DNA of 64,000 nucleotides from Carettochelys insculpta (GCF_033958435.1 NC_134137.1:60900001-60964000), one strand, 5' to 3'; shown: positions 23,301 to 35,436, numbered from the stretch's first letter. Numbers and translations are program-made. Notes: a model not told the origin generated them from the letters alone.

Positions 23301-25250
23301 GTTGGGAGGTCTTTTAACACCTTTTCCTGAATGTAAAACCTCAGGTTCTCAATTCGAATACAAACATTTTGACACCATTCTATTTGCTTGAAAATATTCA
23401 AAAGCGTTTGTTCTCATTCCAGAACCACAAATGTCAAAACCTTGAAAGCTGCTGGGAAACAGAATTGTCCTCCTCCAACCAGCTCAAATCATTACAGCCT
23501 GAGGTGACCCTTCCTGAGGTAGTTTTGCCAACTTTCCCACGTGGACAGACCAGAAGCCATTTGCAACAGTGGTGTCCAGTCCATTCAGTCCAAAAAGTTG
23601 GCAACCCTACGGACCTGAGGACTCAGCCAAACATTTCTTGAGAGAGGGACTTCCCCTCAAACAGGCCCTTCTTTGTAACTACATATTTGGTAAACAGCTA
23701 GAACTTCCTCAGGAAAATGCTACAGAGAGGCTAGATTGAGGCAACACTAAGAAAAGACTGCTATAAACCTGACTCTGATGTTAACAGTGCACCTGGCCTC
23801 GGGCATCTCAAAGACCAGAACCCCTAACCACCGGCTATAGAAATTATTTTCCTTTATAGCAGCAGTAAATACAAAATATATGCAGTAGTCAGAATGAAAA
23901 CACATATACTATGTGCATTTGAATGCAGCTCCCTTGCACCATATACATACAAATACTGATGTTGGTCAGAACACAAGGCCAGGTCAGCACTTAATTAGAA
24001 CTGTGTATCCAGATGAGGAACTGGTGTGTTTTAGTCAGCTGCAAATGTGCACACGAAGTTGCATATCTAACTTTGTAAAAGGGGCCTGGAGAACCCAGAA
24101 CAGAGCAATGTTAAACTGTTCTCTAGGGGGAGTAATTATAAGCAGGGGCAAAATACAGGCCACAATGCAAGCTAAGGCCCCATCCTGTAAATACACATAC
24201 GCTTAACTTCAGGCACCATGAGTAGTTGCATTGATGTCATTGGGATTACTCAGAGCAGTGCTGACCGTCTTTTCAAAAGGCAAACGAGTAGAGCCTGGGA
24301 AGGAGCTGGGCTACCCGAAAGCAACCCCTGGCCTGTGTCCCCATCTCTGGGGAATGCCGCCAAGGGCAGGTGGAGGATCTGGGGCTTCCCATAATGGCCA
24401 GGACTCCTTAGGTGGCAAATACTGCTGCCCAGCTCCACAGGGAAGGCGGCAGAGCTGCTCCTGAGCCTTCAGCTGGCACGGAGTAGGAGCACAGAGAATC
24501 TGGGACCAGTGCTGTCCTGGTGTCATTCAGCCTGGGACTAGGTCTTGAACGCTGCATTTCGGGACTCTCCCACCCAATTTGGAACAGGTGGTCACTCTAC
24601 TCAGAGTGTGTAAAGTTAAACATATGAACATGTCTTTGCAGGGTTGGGGGTCTAATGCTCTTGTTAAATCTGTTCCAAACGGGAAAGTCAAAGATTGCCT
24701 GGTGTACCAGATGTAAATGATCACAAACGTCCATAAAGAAAACATACATTTCCAGCTACTAACATTTGCTCATGTTTATGTTCTTTTTGTGCTCATCACT
24801 TTAAAACTGAGGATGGCTGAGAAATGCGTAAGTACTAATAGAACAGCAGAAGAGCAACAGTGTGCAAAATTAAAACAACTCAACCATTTTCTGTCTCTCT
24901 TATTTGCATGCATTAGGGTTAATTTCCAGCTATGAGATAGTTTTAGAAACAGCTGCATTTCTTTCACATTTCCATAGGAGTGCAGAAACAGACAGCCTTG
25001 ACAGAGATCCAAACTTCAACAATCTTTAGGGATCCAATTTTGTAGTCCAGGCCCAGTGTTAATTAAAACCACGTTCACAAATGCCAGGATGTTCTTCTCC
25101 TCTTTGAAACTTAAATTTGATGGGGAAAATAATAATGATACTGAATAAAGATCTAGATATTTATAGATTTTTGTGGGGCTGATGAGCATAATAGCTGAAA
25201 CCTTCATGAACAAACATGAAGGAAATAAGCCTTGCAACACGTCTATGACA
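23301..25250. other. No gene recognised
   Basis: Anonymous sequence. Frames up to 97 codons (23913) show no domain, signal peptide or conserved pattern. Confidence 0.4.
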
Positions 25251-25254
25251 GGTA

Positions 25255-25345
25255 GCAAAATATTGCTTAGTCTATTTAACAGATAGAGAAACTGAAGCAT
25301 ATATTGGTCAAACTGAATTGATCGACTTCACACAGGAACCATGTG
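25255..25345 (+). repeat. MIR-type SINE fragment
   Basis: AACAGATAGAGAAACTGAAGC followed by GGTCAAACTGA and TTCACACAGG matches the conserved MIR/CORE 3' pattern (acagatgaggaaactgaggc...ggtcacacag). Confidence 0.6.
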
Positions 25346-25506
25346 AAAATGATGGGAATAGATATTATATATCCTTATGCCAAGTTGAGCACCTTATCCA
25401 TAAGGTCATCTTTCCTATCCATGGAAAAACCCAGCTGGTAGCAGGAATAAAATTGGTTAACATAGGAATGTTCGGTTATTCTCCAAGTTCCACATACTCA
25501 GTTATT

Positions 25507-25834
25507 CAGTCTGAACCTCTCTAGTCCTGCATCCTCAGACCCTGACCAGTGCCGAACAAGAGAATTGGCCAGACCACAGGTGGTCAATATTGTCTAGCAG
25601 CATTACTGACACTTTCATCAGTTTACTGGGCTCCTAGAAGACCTTTCGGGGCAAATTAGAGCTAAATAACAGCACAGCACACTGAGAGCCAGGACCGGTG
25701 GCTGTAAACAACCTTTATGGGCCCATGGGAAAATTGGCCACACCTATGATAAGTGGTCATCCAGCTAACGAAAATCATGCCGGATTATAGATGCTGCTGG
25801 TCAAGAGTGTGCCAGATTAGAGAGGTTCAGCCTG
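25507..25834. mobile_element. Pogo/Tigger-like MITE
   Basis: Termini CAGTCTGAACCTCTCTAGTC and inverse CAGGCTGAACCTCTCTAATC are about 25-base inverted repeats with the CAG start usual for pogo-type elements. A TA follows the right end; the left dinucleotide is TT, a worn TA. 328 bases, no coding. Confidence 0.75.
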
Positions 25835-25839
25835 TACTT

Positions 25840-26174
25840 GGAACAGTGGAGCAATGCTTGGACTCTTCTCCAGAGTTGGCGTAATACATCTGGCCACTAT
25901 TAGATTTATTATCGGTAGAGCATATAGTCATTTGCTTCTTTTTCTTTGCTTAATATATCTATTACCTTAATTTCTTAGCCCCACTAAGACAAGGATCCAA
26001 ACAAAAGATTGGAGACCCAATCCTGAAGTCAAGAGGAGTTTTGCTATTTTTCATGTGGAAACCTGATTGTGACCCAAGATACATGTTTGTGTACCTTGTT
26101 ATACCAAGAGATGCCAAAAGGTCAGTTTAGAGGTATAAGTACTTGCAGAAATTTTCAGGAAGGAATAAACAGTC
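25840..26174. other. No gene recognised
   Basis: AT-rich spacer between two MITEs, no feature seen. Confidence 0.4.
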
Positions 26175-26177
26175 ATA

Positions 26178-26805
26178 GGCTACGTCTACACGTGCAGCCA
26201 ACATCGAAATAGTCTATTTCGATGAATAACGTCTACACGTCCTCCAGGGCCGGCAACGTTGATGTTCAACTTCGACGTTGCTCAGCCCAACATCGAAATA
26301 GGCGCAGCGAGGGAACGTCTACACATCAAAGTAGCACACATCGAAATAGGGATGCCAGGCACAGCTGCAGACAGGGTCACAGGGCGGACTCAACAGCCAG
26401 CCGCTCCCTTAAAGGGCCCCTCCCAGACACACTTGCACTAAACAACACAAGATACACAGAGCTGACAACTGATTGCAGACCCTGTGCCTGCAGCATAGAT
26501 CCCCAGCTGCCGCAGAAGCAGCCAGAAGCCCTGGGCTAAGGGCTGCTGCCCACGGTGACCATAGAGCCCCGCAGGGGCTGGAGAGAGAGCATCTCTCAAC
26601 CCCCCAGCTGATGGCCGCCATGGAGGACCCAGCAATTTCGACGTTGCGGGACGCGGATCGTCTACACGGTCCCTACTTCGACGTTGAACGTCGAAGTAGG
26701 GCGCTATTCCTATCTCCTCATGAGGTTAGCGACTTCGACGTCTCGCCGCCTAACGTCGAAGTTGGTGCCGCTACTTCGAAGTAGCGTGCACGTGTAGACG
26801 CAGCT
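26178..26805. mobile_element. Non-autonomous Harbinger MITE, second copy
   Basis: Ends GGCTACGTCTACACGTG and CGTGTAGACGCAGCT with an ATA flank on both sides (26175-26177, 26806-26808). Highly similar over its length to the MITE at 4410, including GGAGAGAGAGC and CGGGACGCGGATCGTCTACAC, but about 80 bases shorter near the right end. The transposase start codon is ATA here (26496), so even the relic ORF start is lost. Confidence 0.85.
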
Positions 26806-26808
26806 ATA

Positions 26809-28068
26809 GTGTTACTTTATATATACTCTACCTTTAAAAGCTGTACATCGTGATGCTGGTGCTCATTGAAAAACAACCAGGGAACTTGAAATTCTGTTAC
26901 TTTGGCAAACAAGATTTCTTTCGTTTCAGTCTTTCAAGAAAGAAACATGCTCCCAGGATGGTGCCAGAAAAAAAAATGCAAAACCTATCAGCGTATTGTC
27001 AGAATCTATTATTGTGGCTTGATCATTTGTCTTAGATCTTAAAGTGTCCAAAACATTCCAAATACTTTATCAATCATTCATTTAAATTCCTTAGGTAAGT
27101 CCAAAGCCTCATTAAATAAAGAAACAAGGAAAGTCTTCATATCCTTTCCCTTAAGCTTGTCACTCAGGACCTGAAAATACACAGATTAGTGCTTCTTACA
27201 CTATTTTCAAGTGGTTCAATTTTAAATTACAAAAGAGCATTATCTTCCCATATAGCACCAGCTGTATACTCATCTGCGCTCACTCTGTCATGAGTCCCAT
27301 TATGATTATCGTTTACTACCACATATATCATCAGTGGCTACGATAGGGCAAAATAGGAGATGCACATTACAGGTGACTGTGAAAATGTCACATAGCAACA
27401 CAACCCTATTTAGAATTGTATTGATGGGACAGTACCAAGGAATGGAAAGGAGATTTATTTGGAAGGCAATGAAATAATAGAAGTTGCATATTTGAAAAAG
27501 CCTCTAAAATGTACGAATTTATTTACCATTTAAATTTATTTACCACTTGGGGAGGAGGCAGCTGTTCAAGTGATCCAGAAATAAAACTGTAAGGTTTCAT
27601 GTAGGCCAGGTGGTCTGCAATGTCCTGGCACAAAATTTGAACAGATCACTTTAACTCCTGTTCTGCCAAGCCACAAAATGCATTGGATGATACTAGTGAA
27701 AAACAATGGCAATTAGCAATAGAGGAAAGAGGGAAAAATAAGCTTTGCAGGTTTTTGTCTAAATTCTTTCTCCTGGGGTGCTCTTCATCCTCCAGTTTCT
27801 CCCCGACCTTGTTAGGCCATTATACTGAGTTCAATTGGTCACATTTCTTTTCTGAACACATATCTGCCATTTAGAGTTGCCAGTTTGGAGACTGGAGAGG
27901 AGGGTCAGAGGCTGGGGGAAGGGAGCCTGGGCTGTAGTAACAGGGATAAAGGAGAGAGAAAGCAGAACTGGGGCAGGGGTGGAAGTCAAATCAATGTTTG
28001 TGTACTAATGTGAGAACTATGTGGAAGAAGAGAGAAGCTTGTGTAGACTTGGCCCAACAGTTCACAGT
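26809..28068. other. No gene recognised
   Basis: AT-rich sequence with no long frame. A purine-rich patch near 27885-27975 is not a clear repeat. Confidence 0.4.
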
Positions 28069-28069
28069 C

Positions 28070-28892
28070 ATGCTGAACAGGCATAATAAGGCAGGGTTCT
28101 GCAGGGATCAATTCTGGGCTCGGTTATATCTTCATCAGTGCTTTAGATAATGGCATAGAGCATACACTTTTAAAGTTTGTGGGTGATACCAAGCTGGGAG
28201 GGGGTGCAAGTGCTTTCGAGGATGGGGTCATAATTCAAAATGATCTGGATAAATTGGAGACATGGTCTGAAGTAAATAGGATAAAATTCAACAAGGGCAA
28301 ATGCAAAGTGCTCCACTTAGGAAGGAACAATCAGTTGCACACATACAAAATGGGAAACTACTGTTTAGGAAGGAGTACTGCAGAAAGGGATCGAGGGGAG
28401 GTCATAATGGACCACAAGTTAAGTATCAGTCAATTGTGTGGCACTGGTGCAAAAACAGCCAGAAGCAGTCCTGTGGTACCTTAGAGTCTAACACATTGAT
28501 TAGGTCGTGAGCTTTCAGATGAATGGGGAGGAAGTGGAGCAGGGACATGATAACAGCTTTCAAGTACCTAAAGGTTCGTCCAAGGAGGAGGGTGAAAAAT
28601 TATTCTCCTTAACCTCTGATGATAGGAGAAGAAGAAATGGGCTTAAATTACGGCAAGAGAGGTTTAGGTTGGACAGATGGGAAAACTTCTTAACTGTCAG
28701 GGTAGTTAACCTCTGGCAAAAATTGCCTAGATCAGCTGCAAAATCTCCATGACTGGAGATTCTTAAGAGGAGGTTGGAGAAACACCTGTCTGGGATGGTG
28801 TAAGGAATGCATGGGCCTGCCAGGAATGCAGGGGACTGGACTTGATGACCTCTCAAGATTCCTTCCAAGTCTGTGATTCATTGATTCTATGA
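28070..28892 (+). pseudogene. CR1 LINE ORF2 3' part and 3' end
   Basis: The frame from 28179 reads DTKLGGGASAFEDGV, QNDLDKLETWSEVNRIKFN and KCKVLHLGRNN, the post-catalytic thumb region of CR1 reverse transcriptase. After an inserted repeat it resumes (about 28528) with the 3' tail to GATTCATTGATTCTATGAA, the CR1 3'-terminal octamer-like repeat (ATTCTATGA). 5'-truncated with stops. Confidence 0.85.
28455..28527 (-). mobile_element. Diverged Penelope-type terminus inside CR1
   Basis: AGTCCTGTGGTACCTTAGAGTCTAAC and GAGCTTTCAGATGAA follow the inverse terminal unit, lacking the stem II part of the core. It interrupts the CR1 reading described around it. Confidence 0.55.
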
Positions 28893-28949
28893 ACTGGCTA
28901 AGTGCACAAACCTGGACACCCATGGCCTGCCCCATGCCCTGCCCTTTCT

Positions 28950-29460
28950 CTGAGGGGCTGCCTCCACTTCTTCTCCCTCTGACACGTGCTCTTCTTCACC
29001 CTTTCACTGGCCTGGGTTACGGTGAGGGAGGATGCGAGGGCTCTGGGCTGAAGGTGAGGGCTACAGGTTGGGCCACAAACTAGGGGTTCAGGGTGCAGGA
29101 GATGGGCCCCAGGATGGGGCAAGGAATAGGAGTGTGGGGAGAGGGGTTAAGAGCTCCAGCTGGGGGTAGAAGCTCTGGGGTGGGGCAAGGAAAGAGGGGT
29201 TTGGGATGCAGAAGGCCACGTCAGGCTGGGGGCAAGGGGTTTGAAGTGCGGGGGGGGCATTGGCTCTGGGGTGGGTGAAGAATGAGTGGTTTGAGATGAT
29301 GAAAGGGGGCTTTGGGGTGCGGCAGAGGTTGGGGCGAAGAGGGTGTGGGCTCTGATGTGGTATGAACTCTGTGGTGGGGCCAGGGAGCAGAGGTTTTGTG
29401 GTGGGGGCAGTTTCCAGGCTGGTGGAGATGGTTATGGTGTGGGGTCCTGGCATCTCTTAC
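28950..29460. repeat. G-rich degenerate minisatellite
   Basis: Imperfect repeats of about 55-65 bases built on GGGGCAAGGGGTTTGGGATGC and GGGCTCTGGGGTGGGG. They open long frames on both strands, which are compositional, not genes. Confidence 0.6.
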
Positions 29461-30575
29461 TGCATCTCCCATGAAGTGGCTGCCTGGTGCCTGCAGACCC
29501 TAGGTGGAAAGTCTAGGGAGGCTCTATGTACTGCCCTCATTCCTGCAGGCATCGGCCCCCCATAGCTCCCATTTGTCCGTTTCCTGGACAGGGTGGGGCT
29601 GCCAATCTGGCACACGGGGTGGGACCAGCGAGCAATCTTCTCAGTGCTGGTAGCCAGCACGCAGAGCCTCACAGGCCTGGTGGCTGCTTCCGGGAGCAGT
29701 GTGGCACCAGGGAAGGTAAGGAACCTGCCTTAGTCCTGGGCTCCCGCCATGCTGCTAACAGGACATTTAATGGCCCAGTCAGCTGCGCTGACCTGAGCTG
29801 CCAGGGTCCCTTTGTGTCTGGGTGTTGTGTTTGAAAACTGGACTCCCGGCAGCCCTGCCACCATTGATTCTGCAGTCTTCAGGCAGTTATCTGCAGCAGT
29901 TAATCTCCAGAAAGAACAAAATTTAAGAAAATTTCAAGTTTTTTTCTGTTGCTCCCTCCTTGCCTTCCTGCCCCTGCAACATTCCCTCTGTTTGTTAGTC
30001 GGGCTCTGCTCACTTTTGTGGCACACCACAAATCTACTATAAACACTGGTAAATCACAGAATCACAGAAATCTACCATTCTGCCTTCAAAGCTTCACTTA
30101 CCTTCTGCTGAGGGCTCCATGTTGATTAGCTTGTAAGGGCACCAACCCTCTCAACGGTAGAGATTTTATTGGGGTAAGCGCAAATGACATGCCTCTATTT
30201 TTAGTGTCTCTCTCGCTCTCATTTTTATTTTCATATAGTGTGTTCCTTCAGAAAATGATTTTATGCCGTTTCAAGGGAATGTTTAGATGTATTTAGATGT
30301 ATTTGTGTAAGTTTTGCTCTTTACCCCCCCATTTTCATTTTTCTATTGCTCTAGGAGTTTGTTTTCCCAAGTGTTCAAAATAATCCTTTTGTTTTCCTCC
30401 GGTGCAAAATCTACACCACTGTGGAACAGCAGCAAAATGCCACACCCACCCTCCATGCAGAAAATAGTTGCAGTGGAGAAACAAAGCCAAGCTGCAACAG
30501 TGTTCTTTAAGCTCTTCTGGCAGCTCAGATGCTCTCTTTGGGCAGTCAGGGGAGAGACAAATCACATAGGAAAGG
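29461..30575. other. No gene recognised
   Basis: GC-rich at the left, AT-rich at the right. A short CACAGAATCACAGAA at about 30055 resembles a CR1 end but is too short to call. Confidence 0.4.
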
Positions 30576-30786
30576 CCTCATCCTTCCTGACTGAGCTAAT
30601 CTTGTTATCCCCAGCCTTGCTCTGGCTTATTTATACCTGGCTCTGCAGATTTCCATGACCAGCATCTGCTGAAGTGAGTCTGTGCTCACGAAAGCTCATG
30701 CTCAAAACTTTTCTGTTAGTCTATAAGGTGCCACAGGACCCTTCGTTGCCGTTACAGATCTAGACTAACACGGCTACCCCTCTGAT
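30576..30786 (+). mobile_element. Penelope-type 3' terminus, 211 bases
   Basis: Flanked by a perfect 10-bp duplication ATAGGAAAGG (30566-30575, 30787-30796). It includes about 88 bases upstream of the core (GACTGAGCTAATCTTG, CTTATTTATACCTGG). The core reads CTGCTGA (A6 changed to C), stem II GTGAG/CTCAC, GAAA, AGC-loop-GCT, and then the common tail to CTACCCCTCTGAT. Single orientation. Confidence 0.75.
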
Positions 30787-30789
30787 ATA

Positions 30790-31420
30790 GGAAAGGTAGT
30801 GTCTGGGTATAGCCCTGGCATGCCCAGGGAGGAGGACAGAGATGGAGAACTCCTTCCCCTTCCCTGCATAGAGCAGCCAGCGCAGGGTCAGATGCACTTT
30901 CAGACCCTTCCCTTGGCTGCCAGAAGAAGTTCTGCATTGTGGGGTGGGCAGGCGACTTAGTGGGAGGTGAGGCTCGGGTGGTTGGAGGCCCAGGTTGTGT
31001 CGATAGGGGAAGCAGCTACCTGTCAAGTAACGTGTGCAGATGGAACACCTCCCAGCCTTCCTTCATCAGGAGTCCCCCACACCCACAACACCCCCATCAA
31101 GCTCCCTACCATGGGCTCACTCCTGCACTACGAGCCTCCTACACTCAGACCCCCCAAATCATTAAGCCTCAACCAGCTGCTCCCAGACTCTTCCCCACCA
31201 AGCCCCACTCCTTCAGTTCTTCCCGCTCCCCTGGCTGCCACTGAGTCCCCAACCTTCACCTGGACTTCCCTGAAGACACACATTTCCCCTTCACCCAGAA
31301 CCCTGCACCAAACCTCTTTGCCCCCAGGTCCCCCCTTCCAGAGCCCCAGAGATTGCACCACATAGAACTCTGGTACTTTTGGGCAAACAAAGAAACATTT
31401 TAAAATTCTGCAACATTCTA
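30790..31420. other. C-rich sequence, no gene recognised
   Basis: A loosely repetitive C-rich stretch (31040-31370), the reverse in composition of the minisatellite at 28950. The open frames are low-complexity. Confidence 0.4.
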
Positions 31421-31854
31421 CACAGAGTAAACCCCCCCACAGGAACGATTTCGACTTGTGTTTAACGTGTGTTAACGCAAGTGAAGCATAAGTCGAAATC
31501 CCCTCCCCAGCTCCACACTCCAGCCCCTGGCTCCCCTAGCTGGGAGAAGCCGCTCTGCTGCAGTTTGGGGCAGCTGGGTGGACAGAGGGCCGCGCAGCTG
31601 CAGCTTCTCCCCAGCTTCCCCCAGCAGAGAGGAAGCATGCCACCTGGTCAGTTTCCTGGCTCACCCCTATTCTGGAAGCCAGGAAACTGACCAGAGCTGG
31701 TGTGCTGGTGAGTTTCCCAACTCCTGCAAGCCCAGGGGAGCCATGAACCACGTCGCTGCCTGGTTCCCGGCTCCCCACCATGACTGGTGTGAAATTTGAG
31801 TTATGGCAGGGTGTTCAGGAGTGCAACTCTTGCGTAACTCGGGGGTCTACTGTG
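31421..31854. mobile_element. Pogo/Tigger-like MITE
   Basis: Left ACAGAGTAAACCCCCC and right GGGGGTCTACTGTG are inverted ends of the CAGT type. The left end is followed by a TTCGACTT...AAGTCGAAAT inverted pair within 60 bases. Interior GC-rich, no gene. Confidence 0.6.
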
Positions 31855-33680
31855 TTTTAGTTGCCAAAATAACATGGAAACACAAAAAATACAATCACAC
31901 CAGTTTCAATTATATTGGAAATTTTATTTCAGATTACTTGTCAGCAAAAAAATTGAAAATGGTGTGACTATATTGTTTTATTTTGACAAATAAATTCTGC
32001 AGAATTTCAAAATATTGCTCATGGAATTTTTTGCATAAAATTTTTAATTTTTTGGCACAGAATTCCCACAGCATTGTGTATATGTTTAGCCAGTATTATT
32101 GAATCTTTAATCCTGAGTGGCTCTCTCAGCTCCTGGGAAATGAAAAGATCATGGTATTTTGTAAGGTTTTGCAGGGTTAGGCAGCAGCCAAGTTGGAGTT
32201 TTGTGGAGCCTTAAACGAGGAATTAGGGGCCTAAGATGAAGCACGTGCACATGTGCTATGTGCATAAGTCTTTGCAGGATTGGAATCTAAGGGTTTTTGT
32301 CCACTCTGCAGAATATGGTTGCAAAAAGCAGCTTTGGGCGGCAACCCAATGGAGATGTACACACTGCAATGCCACTTTTGGTAACAAAACTCTTCAGTTC
32401 TGGGGCCAAGATAAAACCACCCCAGTGAGAGACATAGGGCTTTTAGCAGCTAAGTTAAAACCACAAAGCATCAATGTATATGTTGCTTTTCATTATATAC
32501 CATTATAGTGCAAAAAATTGGCCTCCTCCAGTATCCCACAACGCCTGTGGTGACTTCTGGGCTCACTGTTTTGAACTCGGCTTTGCCCAGGAGCACAGAG
32601 CAAATATTAACATGGAATATGACTGTCTCTGGTAGAGGCAGGTATGCAGGGGTGGATGTGGGTCCATGTATGTGTGAGAGAGAGACTGCCTTGCTGTGCT
32701 GTTGAGCCTGGGAGGGAGGCAGAGGCTGATGTCAGGGTGGCCCCAAACCCCTGCCTAAGAATTTGTTGCTCAGGCGCTAGTCTGAACTTAGAGACAGCGT
32801 GCCAGCGCATTTGTTCCCCCACAGCACACTCTCCATCTCAATCTCTCCACTTCCCCACTCCCTTGCACATGCTCTTGCCTGTCCCTCCCACTTCAGTAGG
32901 CACCCCATGGCATGATGGGCTTGAAACACCTCCATCATGTGATGTACCTGCCCCATGGGGCACTGTAAATGTTTTGTTTTTCCTTCGTTGCTTGCCCATG
33001 CTTATCTTTCACTGCCAATGTTTTCAACTCACTTCTGTAAGTGTGCATTACGAGTGCATTGGATTTGATTCTAAATCCTACCTGCAGCTATCGGGTCACA
33101 TCCCATAAGAGCATGGTTGCACTTTGACTTTAAGCAGCAAAGTGGTTCTGTCTTGGTGTCCATCATCTTTCCTTACTGATGGATACAGATATGGCGGATA
33201 CAGTTCCAAATGGGATTTTACATGCTGCAAGCCTCTGACAACAGAAAAGAAGAGCTCTGCAGCATGGTTTTATTTCTCATCTAAGGAAAATGTTTATCTT
33301 GTTGCCTGAGAAGATTCTCTTGGGATTGAGCTCCAAAAGCTTGGTAATTTCCTGTATACAGAGTAGAGGTTACAACGATTGCCTCGTCTTGTTCCAAATG
33401 CCTCCTGCAGTCATCTAAAATGAATGTCTCCTGACTTTTGAGACATATTACAATTCTTGTTGTGCCCAGACTTTTTTTTTTTTTTCAGTTTACATAAACC
33501 TCTCATTTGCTGCCCCTGAGTGGTCTCAGTCTGTAAAGTCTCGTGTTTCCATTCTTATTTACTGTGCCTCTTGTATTCCACCTGAGGTCATAACATGCCA
33601 GGGAGATTTTTAAGCATTGTAGATATTGTGATGGACAGAGCTGTGAATTAATACTTGATATGTACCATTGTTCAATAACA
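31855..33680. other. No gene recognised
   Basis: Frames up to 154 codons (32644) carry no domain I know. A T-run lies at about 33471-33485. Confidence 0.4.
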
Positions 33681-33691
33681 GGGTAGACCTG

Positions 33692-33843
33692 TATTGGAGG
33701 GGTAGCCGTGTTCGTCTGGATCTGTAACAGCAATGAAGGGTCCTGAGCAAGACCAGTATCTGATGAAGTGAGTCTGTGCTCACGAAAGCTCACGCTCAAA
33801 ACTTTTCTGTTAGTCTATAAGGTGCCACAGGACCTTTCGTTGA
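33692..33843. mobile_element. Fold-back Penelope-type unit with intact core
   Basis: The left 50 bases are an inverse tail end (GGAGGGGTAGCCGTG...GGGTCCTG). After a 13-base joint the forward unit begins at the hammerhead-like core. Flanking GGGTAGACCTG (33681-33691) and GGGCAGACCTG (33844-33854) form an 11-bp duplication with one change, so the asymmetric dimer inserted whole. Confidence 0.75.
33760..33797 (+). ncRNA. Hammerhead-ribozyme-like core
   Basis: In order: CTGATGA (33760-33766), one extra A, stem II GTGAG/CTCAC (33768-33772 with 33779-33783, loop TCTGTG), GAAA (33784-33787), a 3-bp stem III AGC/GCT across loop TCAC, and C as the residue before the expected cut (33797). This is the type I order with a very short stem III, as reported for ribozymes of Penelope-like elements. 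The extra A before stem II and the absent stem I strand make catalysis doubtful in this copy. Confidence 0.45.
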
Positions 33844-33854
33844 GGGCAGACCTG

Positions 33855-34540
33855 GGCTTTTTTGTTGTCTCCTGGGAGCATATTTCCTTTTGTGTGTTTT
33901 CGGCATGCCCGCTATTGCATCCATTTCATTAGAACTTCAACTTGATTTCCACTTTTCATGGTTCATTCTGCCTTCGCTCTTTCCATTCTGACTGCGACGA
34001 GCTCTGGAAACTAACGTTTACATTTAGGTTCTTGTGGAAAGGGAGCAAGACAGCCAGCCAACCATAAGCCATTTTAAACATCAAAGTGTGCAGATTCTGA
34101 GGCAATCTGCATCTTACTGAATGGTGTGCTATGAGAAATTGAAGGAAAGAAACTCAACGGAGCTCGTCTCAGTTGTTAAAGGGACTAATAATGTTATCAC
34201 TTAAAATCAAGGTCCCACAGAGTCACACACAGACATAATAACTGAGAGCCATAAGAATGTTTTACGCTCCGTGTAGCCTCCCGGCCTTTCCTTCACCTCC
34301 ACCTCACACCACACTTTCCTCTTCTTCCCTCCTCTTCTGTTTCTCTTCCTTTTTAGTTCATCTCCCCCTAACTGAACCCAAGCAAAAATCCAAGTGGGCG
34401 TGGACAAACATGCCATTTGCTGCCGTCACCCAGCTCATTCTGCACATAGGTTAAACAGGGTGAAACTTGTGCTGCACTCTCTGTCGTCCAGCAACATCCC
34501 TAGTCTGGCAGGACCACGGTGTTGCTGGCCCAGAGAGTGC
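33855..34540. other. No gene recognised
   Basis: Unique-looking sequence with pyrimidine-rich patches and no supported exon. Confidence 0.4.
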
Positions 34541-34544
34541 CTGG

Positions 34545-35110
34545 ATCAGAGACCTCCAGTTGTGCTCCTGGTGGCAGAGATGCCTACTGGCAGCCCACTC
34601 TGGGCAGCCCCAGGGCAGGGAGCCAGCTCAGGAAGCCACACTGGCGGAGTACAAACAGGACTGGGGAGCCCCACTGCAGGGAGCCCAGCTGGGGTCAGAG
34701 AGCACCGCGAGGAGCCCTGCCAATAGCCCAGCAGTGGTAAGTTTGTTGGGGAGCTGGGTTGGAGCACAGAGCCCTGCCAGCAGCCCTGCAGCAGTGGGGA
34801 GCTCAGCTGGGGCATGGGAGATCCCAGACACGTGGCAGGAAGCCAGCTGGGGAGTCCAGCTGGAGCATGGACCCTGCCAGCAGCCCTGCAGCAGCAGGGC
34901 TCACAGCCAGGGTGGAGGAGCCCACTGCTGTGTGGTGGGGAGCCAGGCCAGGGAGCCTGGCTGGGGTATGGAACCCCATGGGAAGCCCGGGCTGTGGGGC
35001 TGGGTCAGGAAGCCTGGCTTGGCATGGAGCCTGCTGGGGCATGGAGTCCCACTGGCAGCCCTGGCAACCTGGTGACTGGGAGCCCCGGCAAGGGTGGAGC
35101 CCCCAGGCAG
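34545..35110. repeat. GC-rich degenerate minisatellite
   Basis: Imperfect units of about 50-60 bases around AGCTGGGGCATGGA and CCTGCCAGCAGCCCTGCAGCAG recur at 34760, 34860 and beyond. The 202-codon and 193-codon frames across it are by-products of the repeat. Confidence 0.65.
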
Positions 35111-35436
35111 GGAGATGACAGAGGCCAGGACAGAAGCCTGGACAGCAGCCTGCTGCCCCTTCCCCCGCTTGCCCCCCCAGGAGACCTGACTTCTCCTGAT
35201 CCAGCAAAGCCCCTTGCTGGGGACCACTCAGGTCTCAAGGGTGCCAAACTAAAAAACTATATACATTTTCCCTACCCTGATGTGAGCATCTTTTCCTGCT
35301 TAGAGTGTAATCTCTCAGGGGTAGGGACTGTCTCACGGTTAGTTACAGCGCCTCACACAATGGGCCACAATACTAGTTGGTCCCCGCGAAGCTGAAATAA
35401 GCATGATTAAATAATAATGGTGTTAAACTGTTCCTG

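Noticed and set aside
30053..30072. CR1 3'-end octamer repeat (CACAGAATCACAGAA)
   Set aside because: Only about 15 bases with no CR1 sequence beside it.
34467..35395. Long overlapping plus-strand frames (193-202 codons)
   Set aside because: They lie on a GC-rich tandem repeat, are rich in Gly, Ser, Ala and Trp with no domain, and the opposite strand is equally open.
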